This document shows positions 9,661-18,983 of a stretch of DNA of 64,000 nt, one piece after another. The stretch comes from Akkermansia muciniphila (GTDB taxonomy: Bacteria; Verrucomicrobiota; Verrucomicrobiia; Limisphaerales; BJHT01). Position numbers and translations under genes: made by a program. The notes under the pieces are model-generated. The model was not told the origin of the DNA, did not search any database, and saw nothing but the letters and a program-made list of their open reading frames with translations. How positions within the stretch are numbered: position 1 is the stretch's first letter; every line of letters starts with the position of its first letter. Where the stretch lies: the NCBI GenBank assembly GCA_945861535.1, contig CAMAUZ010000003.1, positions 148,681 to 212,680 on the forward strand, given 5' to 3'.

Positions 9661-10803
9661 ATGAAACAACTCCGCATCGGTCTCATCGGCTACAGCTTCA
9701 TGGGCCGCGCCCATAGCAACGCCTTCCACCAGGTCAACCACTTCTTCCCCTCCAGCTACGAGGTCGTCCCGCAGGCCGTGTGCGGACGCGACGAGGCCAA
9801 GGTCAAGGAATTCGCCGCCAAATGGGGCTACAAATCCATCGAGACCGACTGGCGCAAACTCATCGAGCGCGACGACATCGATGTCATCGACATCGCCACG
9901 CCGAACAACATGCACGCCGAGCAGGCCATCGCCGCCGCCAAGGCCGGCAAAATGATCCTCTGCGAAAAACCGCTCGGCCTGAACGCCAAGGAAGCGGAAA
10001 AGATGCTCAAGGCCATCGAGAAGGCCGGCGTGCCAAACATGGTCTGGTATAACTACCGCCGCTGCCCCGCGGTCACGCTCGCGAAGCAGCTCATCGACGC
10101 CGGCAAACTCGGCCGCGTCTTCCACTACCGCGCCAATTTCCTCCAGGACTGGACCATCAACCCCGAGCTGCCGCAGGGCGGCACCGGCCTCTGGCGTCTC
10201 GACGTGAAGGTCGCCGGCTCCGGCGTCACGGGCGACCTCCTCGCGCACTGCATCGACACCGCACTGTGGCTCAACGGCGGCATCAAGGACGTGACCGCAA
10301 TGACCGAGACCTTCGTGAAGGAGCGCAAACACAACGTCTCCGGCAAGGTCGAGAAGGTGGGCATCGACGACGCCTGCTCGTTCATGTGCCACTTCAACAA
10401 CGGCTCCCTCGGTCTCTTCGAATCCACCCGCTACGCCCGCGGCCACAAGGCGCTCTACACCTTCGAGATCAACGGCGAGAACATGTCGCTCAAATGGGAC
10501 CTCCACGACCTGCACCGCCTGCAGATTTTTGACTACGCCGACGAAAGCAAGGAGCGCGGCTGGAAGAGTGTCCATGTCTCCGACGGCGACCATCCCTACT
10601 GCGGCAAGTGGTGGGTGCCCGGCCTCCAGCTCGGCTACGAGCACAGCTTCGTCCACGCGATGGTCGAGTTCGTGCAAGGCCTCGAGAGCGGCAAAGGCTG
10701 CAAGCCCGACTTCAAGGACGGCCTCGCCACCGATTACGTCGTGGACGCCGTACTGGCCTCCGGCAAGTCGAAGAAGTGGCAGAACGTCAAGCAGACCAAG
10801 TAA
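9661..10803 (+). CDS. Gfo/Idh/MocA-family NAD(P)-dependent oxidoreductase
   Basis: The 380-residue protein has an N-terminal Rossmann fold ([17 protein letters not shown]) and the conserved family motif [11 protein letters not shown] at about residue 100, whose Lys binds cofactor and substrate. The C-terminal alpha/beta domain includes [19 protein letters not shown], where the His/Asp pair is typical of the active site. No signal peptide is present, so it is cytoplasmic. Members oxidise sugar hydroxyls, including C3 of glycosides. Context (DUF1080, TIM-barrel isomerase) fits that role; the exact substrate is unknown. A terminator follows at once. Confidence 0.9.
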   Translation: MKQLRIGLIGYSFMGRAHSNAFHQVNHFFPSSYEVVPQAVCGRDEAKVKEFAAKWGYKSIETDWRKLIERDDIDVIDIATPNNMHAEQAIAAAKAGKMILCEKPLGLNAKEAEKMLKAIEKAGVPNMVWYNYRRCPAVTLAKQLIDAGKLGRVFHYRANFLQDWTINPELPQGGTGLWRLDVKVAGSGVTGDLLAHCIDTALWLNGGIKDVTAMTETFVKERKHNVSGKVEKVGIDDACSFMCHFNNGSLGLFESTRYARGHKALYTFEINGENMSLKWDLHDLHRLQIFDYADESKERGWKSVHVSDGDHPYCGKWWVPGLQLGYEHSFVHAMVEFVQGLESGKGCKPDFKDGLATDYVVDAVLASGKSKKWQNVKQTK

Positions 10804-10837
10804 AACCACGACCGCGATAACTCAGCCTCTCAACCAA

Positions 10838-10868
10838 AGCGCCCGCGCCAAACGCGGGCGCTTTTTTT
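10838..10868 (+). terminator. Rho-independent terminator after the Gfo/Idh/MocA gene
   Basis: A 10-bp stem AGCGCCCGCG / CGCGGGCGCT (10838-10847, 10853-10862) with a 5-nt loop is followed by a run of T. Confidence 0.88.
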
Positions 10869-10879
10869 CATTCCTCCGG

Positions 10880-11208
10880 TAGGGACGCGTTGCGCGCGTC
10901 CGTAACCTTTCCCCCACTGACGCCCTCGCCTGTAACCCACGTCTCGCAATCCCGCCGCGCCCCGCCGGGAAAAAGTCCGAGCCGAGCAGCCGCTCGGCCG
11001 CCTCCCTTGTAGGAGACGACGTGAGGAGACTCTCACTTCCTTTTGCCCAATCCCGCCGCTCCCGAAGAAAAGGGCAGAGACTGCCAACGTACGCTTCCGC
11101 ACAGGTACCGCAGGCGTCCCGCCTGCGAGTTCGCGGGGCGTCTCGCCCCGAGTCGGTACGGGCGGAGAGACGCCGCCCGAACTCGCCGGCGAGGACGCCT
11201 GCGCTACC
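10880..11208. repeat. Repeat-filled intergenic region (family C-like arm and family L hairpin)
   Basis: At about 11010-11035 lies GTAGGAGACGACGTGAGGAG, close to the family C/I arm. At 11104-11208 an inverted repeat begins GGTACCGCAGGCGTCC and ends GGACGCCTGCGCTACC, overlapping the last bases of the thpR gene. No gene is recognised. Confidence 0.65.
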
Positions 11209-11842
11209 CCGCCGCCCCAAGCGGCACGCGCGCCAGCGTGGTGTAAACCGAGCCGCCCGGCCGGAGCACACTCTCCTGCAATTCCACCGCCTCCGCCCGC
11301 CAGTCACCGACCTGCGAAAACGCCACGCCCGCCAGCGCTTCGCCAACTTCCCGCACCTCGCGCGGACGACGCGACAGCACCCGCCCCATCGTCAGGTGCG
11401 CCGTGAAATCCTCGCGCTTCTCGTGCTCGCCCAGCGCTTCAGTCACAGCCGCCACCCGCTCCTGTAAACGCGCCAGCGCCGCGATCTCCCCCGTCACCCC
11501 AACCCACAGCACGCGCGGCCGGACCGCGTTGGGAAAACATCCAAACCCTTCGGCCTTCAGTCGCAGTGCCAGCGCGTCCGCACACACACTCCGCAACGCC
11601 GCCGTCACTTCTGGAATCGCCGCCGCCCGCACCTTGCCGAGGAATTTCAACGTGAGATGAATCTGCTCCGGTCGCGTCCAGCGCACGCTCTTGGCCGGCA
11701 CCCTCGCGGCCAGGCTCGCCTGCAGCCGCTCCAATTGCGCGCTCAGCGAGTCGTCAACGGGGATCGCGATAAAGACCCGGACAAAGGCCGGGAGGACTGG
11801 CGGCGACAACTCGTTTGGGAGGGAGCTTGGGGAAGGGGGCAT
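11204..11842 (-). CDS. thpR: RNA 2',3'-cyclic phosphodiesterase (LigT family)
   Basis: The 212-residue 2H phosphoesterase has both catalytic HxT motifs: IHLTLKFLG (about residue 61) and FTAHLTMGR (about residue 147). The family opens 2',3'-cyclic phosphates on RNA ends. The core begins at VRVFIAIPVDD; the first 20 residues (ATG at 11842) are extra, so the GTG coding that Val could be the true start. Its 3' end runs into a repeat. It lies 5 nt downstream of the ftsB-like gene and is probably co-transcribed with it. Confidence 0.88.
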   Translation of the reverse strand: MPPSPSSLPNELSPPVLPAFVRVFIAIPVDDSLSAQLERLQASLAARVPAKSVRWTRPEQIHLTLKFLGKVRAAAIPEVTAALRSVCADALALRLKAEGFGCFPNAVRPRVLWVGVTGEIAALARLQERVAAVTEALGEHEKREDFTAHLTMGRVLSRRPREVREVGEALAGVAFSQVGDWRAEAVELQESVLRPGGSVYTTLARVPLGAAG

Positions 11843-11847
11843 CGCGC

Positions 11848-12189
11848 CTACCGCCCCGCCGCCGGCGCGCGGGGTGCCGGCACCGGCGCGGCCGGCTCGA
11901 CGAAGCGAAACACCATTTCATCCGACTTCGCGTAGCCGAGATATTCGCGAATCAGACGCTCCTGGGATTTCCGGTCGGTCCGCAGCAGCGAGATGGTCGA
12001 GTCGAGTTGCCGCTTCCGCTCCTCTTCCTGCGCGCCCGCGCGTTTCAACCGCTGGATTTCCGCGCGCATCGTCTGGTTCTGCTTGATGAGCGGCGAATAC
12101 CAGACCGCCACCGCGACCAGCACGGCGACGAACAGCAGGACGAGAATCGCATTCGTCAGCACATCCCAAATTCCAGTCGCAGATTTCAT
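11848..12189 (-). CDS. Septum formation initiator family protein (FtsB/DivIC-like)
   Basis: The 113-residue protein has one N-terminal membrane helix (AILVLLFVAVLVAVAVWY). A coiled coil follows (QNQTMRAEIQRLKRAGAQEEERKRQLDSTISLL), then a short conserved REYLGYAKSDEMVFRF segment typical of FtsB/DivIC. These proteins link early and late divisome parts. The Pro/Ala tail is low complexity. The ATG at 12189 is chosen over one 24 nt upstream because it directly precedes the membrane helix. Confidence 0.78.
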   Translation of the reverse strand: MKSATGIWDVLTNAILVLLFVAVLVAVAVWYSPLIKQNQTMRAEIQRLKRAGAQEEERKRQLDSTISLLRTDRKSQERLIREYLGYAKSDEMVFRFVEPAAPVPAPRAPAAGR

Positions 12190-12269
12190 TGAGCGGGAGT
12201 GATACACGCTCACTGGAGAAATGGAAGCTCACACCAACGGCGTGGAAATCCTCCTCCCAGCCTGCCCCC

Positions 12270-12530
12270 TTCCGCCGGCCGAGTACAGCGGCCCCATGCT
12301 CCGTCGTCTCGGCCCTCGGTCTCTCCGCACGCCGGTGCCCGCAGCGGTCCGTCAAACACACCGTAGGCAACCTGAATCTGCCCCCGTTCCCAAAACCGAA
12401 TTGGCAAAGGAATGGAGGCAAAGGAATGAGAACCAAAAGTCTCCCTTCCCCATTCCTTTGCCTCCATTCCCTTGCCCCAAATTCCCCTGCCCTGCTCCCA
12501 CACGCCTGTCGGTGGTGTTCATACCGGCCC
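12270..12530. repeat. Intergenic inverted repeat, family I
   Basis: The core arms 12402-12430 (GGCAAAGGAATGGAGGCAAA) and 12450-12476 are reverse complements. Flanking words GCCCCATGCTCC and the C-rich margins recur in the larger copy at 34086-34511 and in fragments at 26735-27065. The remainder of 12190-12773 shows no gene. Confidence 0.75.
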
Positions 12531-12773
12531 TGAGATTCGCCTTCCGGCCAGCACCACAAGCCTGCGAAACCCCGTCGCCACCGGCGTTCGCTGAACAATG
12601 CGGGTGGGTCCGCGTCTGAGGCTGGCGACAAAAACCCGGCCGAAATTTTGAACTCATCTCCTGCATTCCCGCCCGCGCCCGAAGCACCCCCGCCCCGGCC
12701 CGCGCACGAATATTTTGGCCGCGGATAACCACCCGCTTCCCGTCCCCCAACGCCCGTCAATCAAGCTCTCCCC

Positions 12774-15179
12774 GTGCCTTTTTCCCTCACACTCCGCCCC
12801 CGATTTCTCGTCCCCGTCCTCCTCTCCGTCTTCATCGCCACCGGCTCATCCGCCGCGCGCGCGCAGTCGCCGGAACTGACGGGTGCCACGCCGCTCGCCG
12901 TGCGGCCGGGCGCGACGACCACCGTCACCTGGCTGGGGAGCAACCTGCAAAATCCGCTCGCGCTCTGGACCTCGTTTGGCGCGACGAATGAGTGGACGCC
13001 GCCAGCCACCGGCAAGGACGGCAAGCCGTTGCCCGCCGACAACAAGAAGCTCGTCAGCCAGCTCGCCGTGCCCGCCGCCGCGCCGCTGGGCGTGGGCCTG
13101 GTGCGGGTCGCGACGGCCAGCGGCCTCTCCAGTCCGTTCTTTTTTCTAGTCGATGACCTGCCCGTGATTGAACGCGTGCGCGGCAACGATTCGCCCGCCA
13201 AAGCGCAGGCGCTCAAGCCGCCCGTCGCTGTCGAAGGCAACACCGAGGCGGGCCGCGCGGATTATTTTCAGTTCGACCTCGCAGCCGGCGAAAGCATTTC
13301 CATCGAGGTCTTCGCCGCGCGGCTCCTTACCAAGTGCGACCCGACGCTGCGCCTGCTCGACGCGCGCGGAGCCGAACTGGCCTTCGCCGATGACACGCCG
13401 GGCCTCGGCGGCGACTGCTGGCTGCGGCATCGCGCGACGGCCGCGGGGCCGGTGATTCTGGAAATTCGCGACGCCGCGTGGCTCGGCGGCGCCGACCGGC
13501 GCTATCACCTTCGCATCGGCGATTTCCCGCTCGTGGCCACGGCGTTCCCGCCCGCGGGCGCACCCGGCGCAACGGTCGAGGGCGCGACGTTCGGCGGCAG
13601 CGGCAACTCCAGCGCGCCAAACTTCAAGACCACCACCTCAAAAATCCCCTGCGAAACCGTGTTCGCCCCCGTGCGTTTCGCGGCCAACAAGCCTGCCGCG
13701 TTCGTGCCCGTGCGCTCCGAAACGCTCCCGATTCATCTGGAAAAAGAGCCGAACGACACGCCCGCCCAAGCCGCCCTCGTGCGGACGCCCGTGGCGATTT
13801 ACGGCCGGCTCGACCGCCCCGGCGACCGCGACATTTTCCGGCTCGCGGTGAAAAAGGGCGAACGCTTCACCCTCACGCCCGTCACGCGCAGCCTCGGTTC
13901 GCCCGCGATGCTCTACCTCGCGGTCGAGGATGAAAAAGGCGCGCTGCTCGCCGCCAACGACACCGCGAGCACGCAGCCGCTCACGGAGATTCCCGTCACC
14001 TTCCGCGCGGCGGCGGATGGCGAATGCCGCATCATCATTGGCGAACTCGCGCATCGCGGCGGGCCGGGATTCACCTACGGCCTGCGCGTCGAGTCGGGCG
14101 ACGCGGGCTTCGATCTCACCGTCACGGGCGACCGCTTCGTCGTGGCGCTCGGCGGTTCCTTCACCGCCAAGATCGCCGCGCAACGCCGCAGCGTGACCGG
14201 CCCGATCACCCTCGCGCTCGAGAGCGGGGACGGCACGCCGTTGCCCGCCGGGTTCACGCTCGAAGCGCACGTCATCGACAAGGGCAAAAACGACACGCAG
14301 CTCAAAGTCACCGTGCCCGACAACCTGCCGCTCGGCTCCATTTTCAACATCGCCATCGTCGGCCGCGGCCGCGACGGCACCAACGAATTCTCCGCCCTCG
14401 CGCGCCAGCCCGCGCCGAATCCCGCCAACGCCAAGGACCCGTCGCTGCCGCTGCTCGCGTTGCCGAGCATCCCGCGCCTGCTCCGCGAGGCTGTCGCCCT
14501 CTGCGTCGGGGCGAAGGCACCCGATTTCTTCGCGATCAGCGTCCCCGCCGGGCCGGTGGGTTTGGCGAAGCTCGTGAACCGAGGCGCGTTCGTCGTCAGC
14601 CAGAAACCGCTCGCGAAAGAGTTCGTTTCGCTCGTGAAGCTCACCTTCGAGGGCCTCCCGAAAGACATCACCATCGCCGCGCAAACCCCCAAGCCGACCA
14701 AGACCGGCGTGGCCAGTTTTCAATGTGACATCACCGGCCCCGCCGAATCGCTCACCGGTGACAAGACCTTCACCATCGTCGCGACCGCCGAGCACAAGGG
14801 CGCCACGCAGGAAATGCGGCTGACCAATGTCGTGCTGCGCGCCGTCGAGCCGCTCGGCCTCGAAGCCAAGCCCGCCGGACCGCTCCCGCGCGGCGGCAAA
14901 CAAAAACTGAACCTCACGATCACGCGCTACGGCAAAGCTGCCGACGCGCTGCCGGTGATTGTCCGTTTGCCGAAGCTCCCCACGGGCGTAACCGGCCCCG
15001 AGTCGCTCACCATCGCCGCCAATCAAACCAGCGCGGAACTCGAACTCACCGCCGCCGCCACCGTCGCACCCGGCAAGCTCGCCGGACTCATCCTCACCGC
15101 CACGACCCAGGTGAAAAGCCGCGACGTGAAAGTGGAAAGCGCGCCCGTCGTGCTCGAAGTGGTGGACGCGAAGAAGTGA
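12774..15179 (+). CDS. Large secreted protein with two PPC-like beta-sandwich domains
   Basis: The 801-residue protein begins with GTG and has a signal peptide (FLVPVLLSVFIATGSSAARAQS). Two bacterial pre-peptidase C-terminal-like modules are visible, about 135-245 (NDSPAKAQAL then DYFQFDLAAGESISIEVF) and about 325-435 (EKEPNDTPAQAALV then DIFRLAVKKGERFTLTPV). The C-terminal part (about 610-800) looks like stacked Ig-like beta sandwiches. No protease domain is present. Such proteins commonly accompany PSD1/DUF1501 genes in Verrucomicrobiota and Planctomycetes, and a PSD1-DUF1501 pair lies 7 kb away. The role, perhaps envelope or polysaccharide binding, is unknown. Confidence 0.8.
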   Translation: MPFSLTLRPRFLVPVLLSVFIATGSSAARAQSPELTGATPLAVRPGATTTVTWLGSNLQNPLALWTSFGATNEWTPPATGKDGKPLPADNKKLVSQLAVPAAAPLGVGLVRVATASGLSSPFFFLVDDLPVIERVRGNDSPAKAQALKPPVAVEGNTEAGRADYFQFDLAAGESISIEVFAARLLTKCDPTLRLLDARGAELAFADDTPGLGGDCWLRHRATAAGPVILEIRDAAWLGGADRRYHLRIGDFPLVATAFPPAGAPGATVEGATFGGSGNSSAPNFKTTTSKIPCETVFAPVRFAANKPAAFVPVRSETLPIHLEKEPNDTPAQAALVRTPVAIYGRLDRPGDRDIFRLAVKKGERFTLTPVTRSLGSPAMLYLAVEDEKGALLAANDTASTQPLTEIPVTFRAAADGECRIIIGELAHRGGPGFTYGLRVESGDAGFDLTVTGDRFVVALGGSFTAKIAAQRRSVTGPITLALESGDGTPLPAGFTLEAHVIDKGKNDTQLKVTVPDNLPLGSIFNIAIVGRGRDGTNEFSALARQPAPNPANAKDPSLPLLALPSIPRLLREAVALCVGAKAPDFFAISVPAGPVGLAKLVNRGAFVVSQKPLAKEFVSLVKLTFEGLPKDITIAAQTPKPTKTGVASFQCDITGPAESLTGDKTFTIVATAEHKGATQEMRLTNVVLRAVEPLGLEAKPAGPLPRGGKQKLNLTITRYGKAADALPVIVRLPKLPTGVTGPESLTIAANQTSAELELTAAATVAPGKLAGLILTATTQVKSRDVKVESAPVVLEVVDAKK

Positions 15180-15318
15180 GCGACGGAAGGCGCGCGTCCG
15201 CTCCCCGGTTGCAGCCAGTCCAAACGCGTCCTGTCCTCCCGCACCCCAGCGCCCGCCCTGGAGCGCCGAACTCCAGTTCGGCGCGGCGAAATCCCGCCAG
15301 GGTTCGCCACCAACTCCT

Positions 15319-15385
15319 CAGCTTCAAGTTCGCTCCCTGAGCTCGGAACTTTGAGCTTGGAACTTTGAGCTTTGAGCTTCCCCCA
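15319..15385. repeat. Solo arm of family A repeat
   Basis: Tandem variants of CTTGGAACTTTGAGCTT abut the purU start (ATG at 15410). No opposite arm is found in 15180-15318. Confidence 0.7.
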
Positions 15386-15409
15386 CTCCCTCCCCTACCC
15401 TGCGCGCGC

Positions 15410-16258
15410 ATGAAACATTTCGCCACTCTCACAGTCATCGGCCGGGACAAGACCGGCGTCATCGCGCGGGTCACCAGCTTTCTCTTCGAGCAGAAGGCGA
15501 ACATTGAGGGCCTCGAGGAACAGGTCACCCGCGGGCAGTTCAGCATGACGCTGCAGGCCTCGTGGCGCGGCCGCGACCTCCAGCGCGAGGCCGTCGTGGC
15601 GGGGCTCGCCGCGCTCGCCACCGCGCTGGCGATGGAAATCAAAATCCGTTTCACCGAACCGCACCGCCGCCAGCGCATGGCCATCTTCGTCACGCGCGAA
15701 ACCCATTGCCTCGAAGCCATTCTCGCCGCCAGCAAAGCCCGCCAACTCGCCCGCGCCGAACCCGTCCTCATCCTCTCCAACCACACCGATCTCGAAGCCA
15801 TCGCCCGCCGCCACCGCATTCCCTTCGCGCACGTCCCGTGGGTCGAACGCGTCTCCGCCGAGACGCAGGCGCTCCGGCTGCTCGAGGAACACGAGGTCGA
15901 TTTCGTCGTCCTCGCGCGCTTCATGAAGATCCTCTCGCCCAACTTCGTGTGGCGCTACAAGAACAAGATCATCAACATCCACCCCTCGCTCCTGCCCAGC
16001 TTCCCCGGCGCGCAGGCCTATCGTCAGGCCTATGAACACGGGGTGAAAATCGCCGGCGTCACCGCCCACTTCGTCAGCATGCACCTGGACGAAGGTCCCA
16101 TCATCGCGCAGGGCAGCTTCAATATTCTCCCCGGCGCGAGCCTCCCGGAAATCACCGCTGCCGGGCAGCGCCTCGAGGCCCGCGTGCTCCTCCGCGCCAT
16201 CAAACTTTTCCTCGCCAAACGCCTCGATGTTTACTGGGGCACCGTGAAACAGGTGTGA
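15410..16258 (+). CDS. purU: Formyltetrahydrofolate deformylase
   Basis: The enzyme hydrolyses 10-formyl-THF to formate and THF, balancing one-carbon pools. The 282-residue protein has an N-terminal ACT domain (FATLTVIGRDKTGVIARVTSF) and a C-terminal formyltransferase fold. The catalytic region is intact: IINIHPSLLPSFPGA (Asn, His) and HFVSMHLDEGPII (Asp). The length fits PurU and not PurN. The start at 15410 directly precedes the ACT domain. Confidence 0.93.
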   Translation: MKHFATLTVIGRDKTGVIARVTSFLFEQKANIEGLEEQVTRGQFSMTLQASWRGRDLQREAVVAGLAALATALAMEIKIRFTEPHRRQRMAIFVTRETHCLEAILAASKARQLARAEPVLILSNHTDLEAIARRHRIPFAHVPWVERVSAETQALRLLEEHEVDFVVLARFMKILSPNFVWRYKNKIINIHPSLLPSFPGAQAYRQAYEHGVKIAGVTAHFVSMHLDEGPIIAQGSFNILPGASLPEITAAGQRLEARVLLRAIKLFLAKRLDVYWGTVKQV

Positions 16259-16282
16259 GTGGGCGTCGCCGCGCGCGGCTTC

Positions 16283-16443
16283 CGCGTAGCGCAGACTTCC
16301 AAGTCTGCTGTGTCGCGGGTTTCCAAACCCGCGGGCCGTCCGGCTTCCCGCGACGCCTTGTCTCGACTTACGCGCTCGAAACGCCGCGGCCCCTGCCGAT
16401 TTGGAAATCGGCGATACAGCAGGTTTGGAAACCTGCGCTACGG
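16283..16443. repeat. Inverted repeat, family H (first type)
   Basis: The left part CGTAGCGCAGACTTCCAAGT and the right part GGTTTGGAAACCTGCGCTACG pair across the element, with nested small palindromes (GATTTGGAAATC). A related copy lies at 54596-54690. Confidence 0.75.
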
Positions 16444-16478
16444 GGCAGTGCGCGGCGGTGCGGAGGCGTGCGGAGGCT

Positions 16479-16633
16479 CCGGTGCTGTGGGGCAGGCTTC
16501 CAGCCTGCCAGTTCGGGCGGCATCCTGCCGCCCGTTCCCGACGGCCGACGGCAGGGCCGGTCACCGGGTGGCAACACGGGACAGGGATTCCCCGTGAACT
16601 GGCAGGCAAGGATGCCTGCCCCACACGCGCGGT
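16479..16633. repeat. Inverted repeat, family H (second type)
   Basis: It begins TGTGGGGCAGGCTTCCAGCC and ends GGCAAGGATGCCTGCCCCAC, with internal TTCGGGCGGCATCCTGCCGC. A close copy is at 17139-17298, on the other side of the S4-domain gene. The remainder of 16634-16738 has no recognised feature. Confidence 0.78.
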
Positions 16634-16738
16634 GCGGGAGCCAGACCGTCCGCCAGAAACTGAGATGCGCCCGATCGGTGCTCCGCCGTGCGCGCGGCGT
16701 TGTGACCAACGCCGCGAGGCAATAGTGTGCGCGGCGAA

Positions 16739-17116
16739 ATGAGTGCTCCAGAAACAGTGCGGATCGACAAATGGTTGTGGGCGGTGCGGCTCTACAAGAC
16801 CCGCTCGCTGGCAACCGAGGCGTGCAAGGCGGGCCACGTCACCATCGACGGTCACCCGGTGAAACCCGCGCGCGACGTGCGGATCGGCGAGACGATCACG
16901 GCACTCGCGGGCGAAGTACGGCGCACGCTGCGCGTGCTGGCGTTGCTCGAACAACGCGTCGGTGCGCCGCTGGTGAAACAGTTCGCGGAGGACCTCACCC
17001 CGGCCGCCGAGTTGGAGAAACAGCGCGATCCGGGCGCACGTCCGCTGTTCCTCCGCCCCAAAGGCGCAGGCCGTCCGACGAAGAAGGAACGGCGCGAGTT
17101 GGAGGAGTTCTTGTAA
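16739..17116 (+). CDS. S4-domain RNA-binding protein, Hsp15-like
   Basis: The 125-residue protein has an N-terminal S4 domain: VRIDKWLWAVRLYKTRSLA then ACKAGHVTIDGHPVKPARDV. The C-terminal tail is basic (FLRPKGAGRPTKKERRELEEF), as in Hsp15 (HslR). Hsp15 binds the 50S subunit carrying stalled nascent chains. The ATG at 16739 is preferred over the GTG at 16727. The gene sits alone between two H-type repeats. Confidence 0.85.
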   Translation: MSAPETVRIDKWLWAVRLYKTRSLATEACKAGHVTIDGHPVKPARDVRIGETITALAGEVRRTLRVLALLEQRVGAPLVKQFAEDLTPAAELEKQRDPGARPLFLRPKGAGRPTKKERRELEEFL

Positions 17117-17138
17117 GGCGCGTCGATTTTGGAAAGCG

Positions 17139-17298
17139 CACCGGTGGTGTGGGTCAGGCTTCCAGCCTGACAGTTCGGGCGGCATCCCTGCCGCCCGTTC
17201 CATCGGTGGGCATGGCGCGGCGTGGCGGCACCAAGAACACGGGGCAGGGATGCCCCGTGAACCGGCAGGCAAGGATGCCTGCCCCACACGCGGGGTGT
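17139..17298. repeat. Inverted repeat, family H (second type, copy 2)
   Basis: Starts CACCGGTGGTGTGGGTCAGG and ends GGCAAGGATGCCTGCCCCAC; same internal modules as 16479-16633. Confidence 0.78.
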
Positions 17299-17353
17299 GA
17301 TTAAAAGTGGGTGAACTGGTTCTCGGCCAGGTTCAGTGGCGGGCCCGCCGCCG

Positions 17354-17430
17354 GTAGGGCGCGTCTGTCCGCAGCGCGCCGCGGCCCCGTGCGTACCCGC
17401 AACGGCGCGCTGCGGACAGACGCGCCCTAC
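17354..17430. repeat. Perfect 27-bp inverted repeat
   Basis: Arms 17354-17380 and 17404-17430 (beginning GTAGGGCGCGTCTGTCCGCA) are exact reverse complements around a 23-bp centre. No T-run follows, so it is not an ordinary terminator. The rest of 17431-17629 has no recognised gene. Confidence 0.85.
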
Positions 17431-17629
17431 CCACGTGCTTGCCTCACCCGCCTTTAATCACACCCCCACACGCGCCTCGCGGGAAAATGCCGTTGCAAAT
17501 TCGGCGGACGGCCCGGATGGTCCGCGCGGTTTGCGGGCGGACGCGCGCTGAACCCACCGGTCTGGGTGGCAATTGGCGCGCGTTTTTCATGCCCGTTTCC
17601 CGGTTCGTCAGACCGGGGCGATTGCGCGT

Positions 17630-18937
17630 ATGGACGTTAAATTACCGAGATTAGGCGAAGGTTCCGAGTCGGGTGTCGTGGTCGGCATCCTGGTCAAAGA
17701 GGGCCAGGTGGTGACCAAGGGCCAGACGATTCTGGAACTGGAAAATGAAAAGGCCGTGGCACCCATCCCGGCCCCGGCCGCCGGGACCGTCGCGAAGATT
17801 CGCGTGAAGGAAGGCGACCGCGTCGCCGTGGGCCAGGTGGTGTTGTCCCTCGTCGTCGTCGGCGAAACGGCCGCCCCGTCCGCGCCTCCGCCCGCGCCCG
17901 CGCCCGTCTCCACGCCGGTCGCAAACACTGCGGCACCCGAGACGCCCGCGAGCGATTCCGCCGCGTCGGCCGACGATTCCGCCGAGCCTGCCAAGTCGAT
18001 CCACCCGCCCGCCGCCGCGCCGTCGATCCGGCTGCTGGCGCGACAACTGGGCATTGACCTCACGAAAGTGCGCGGCAGCGAAAACGGCGGGCGCATCGTG
18101 CTGGCGGACCTGCGGGCATACATCCAACGCTTGGAAAAACTCGCGACCGCGAGCAAGAGCGCCAAGCCGGCCGCGCCACCCGCCGCCGCCGCCACGCCCG
18201 CGCCGGTGGTCGAGTCGATTGATTTCTCCAAGTGGGGTCCCGTGACCAAGAAGCCGCTGTCCGTGCTGCGCAAAGTGATCAGCCACCGGATGACGGAGAA
18301 CTGGAACACGATCCCGCACGTCACGCAGTTCGACAACGCGGACATCACGGCGCTGCTCGAGTTGCGCAAGCAGCACGCCGCCGCCTACGCGGCGAAGGGC
18401 GCGCATCTCACGCTGACGGGCTTCGCGATCAAGGCCGTCGTCGCGGCGTTGAAGCTGCATCCGACCTTCAACGCCAGCATCGACGCGGCGACGGGCGAAG
18501 TGGTGCTCAAGAATTATTTTCACATCGGCATCGCGGTCGATACCGACGGCGGACTGCTCGTGCCGGTCATTCGCGACGCGGACAAGAAGAGCCTTTTCGA
18601 GTTGTCGAAGGAGTTGCAGGACCTCGCCACGCGGGCACGCGACCGCAAGGTGGCGCTCGAGGAAATGAAGGGCGGCACCTTCACCATCTCCAACCAGGGC
18701 GGCATCGGCGGGGCGCACTTCACGCCCATCGTGAACAAGCCCGAAGTGGCCATCCTCGGCCTCGGCCGCGGCGCATGGCAGGCCGTCGTGCGCGAGAAAA
18801 AAATCGAGCCGCGGATGCTCCTCCCCATCGGGCTTTCCTACGATCACCGGCTCATCGACGGCGGCACGGCGGCGCGGTTCACGGTCGATCTGGTGCGGGC
18901 CTTCGAGACTTTCACGGAAGCGGACGTGCGCCTGTAA
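17630..18937 (+). CDS. 2-oxoacid dehydrogenase dihydrolipoyl acyltransferase (E2)
   Basis: The 435-residue E2 has one lipoyl domain (residues 1-75, lipoylated Lys41 in ELENEKAVAP), an Ala/Pro-rich hinge (about 80-125) and a peripheral-subunit-binding domain (about 130-165, SIRLLARQLGIDLTKVRGS). The catalytic core ends with the motif SYDHRLIDGG (His and Asp of the acyltransferase). It is probably the E2 of pyruvate dehydrogenase. The ATG at 17630 starts the lipoyl domain. The E3 gene follows after 46 nt, but no E1 gene is nearby. Confidence 0.92.
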   Translation: MDVKLPRLGEGSESGVVVGILVKEGQVVTKGQTILELENEKAVAPIPAPAAGTVAKIRVKEGDRVAVGQVVLSLVVVGETAAPSAPPPAPAPVSTPVANTAAPETPASDSAASADDSAEPAKSIHPPAAAPSIRLLARQLGIDLTKVRGSENGGRIVLADLRAYIQRLEKLATASKSAKPAAPPAAAATPAPVVESIDFSKWGPVTKKPLSVLRKVISHRMTENWNTIPHVTQFDNADITALLELRKQHAAAYAAKGAHLTLTGFAIKAVVAALKLHPTFNASIDAATGEVVLKNYFHIGIAVDTDGGLLVPVIRDADKKSLFELSKELQDLATRARDRKVALEEMKGGTFTISNQGGIGGAHFTPIVNKPEVAILGLGRGAWQAVVREKKIEPRMLLPIGLSYDHRLIDGGTAARFTVDLVRAFETFTEADVRL

Positions 18938-18983
18938 GCGCGCCGCGAGCGGACCAATTCAACCAACTTTTTCACACAGCGTC

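Noticed and set aside
15395..17287. 630-residue minus-strand frame crossing purU, repeats and the S4 gene
   Set aside because: Runs through inverted repeats and two conserved genes; only high GC keeps it open.
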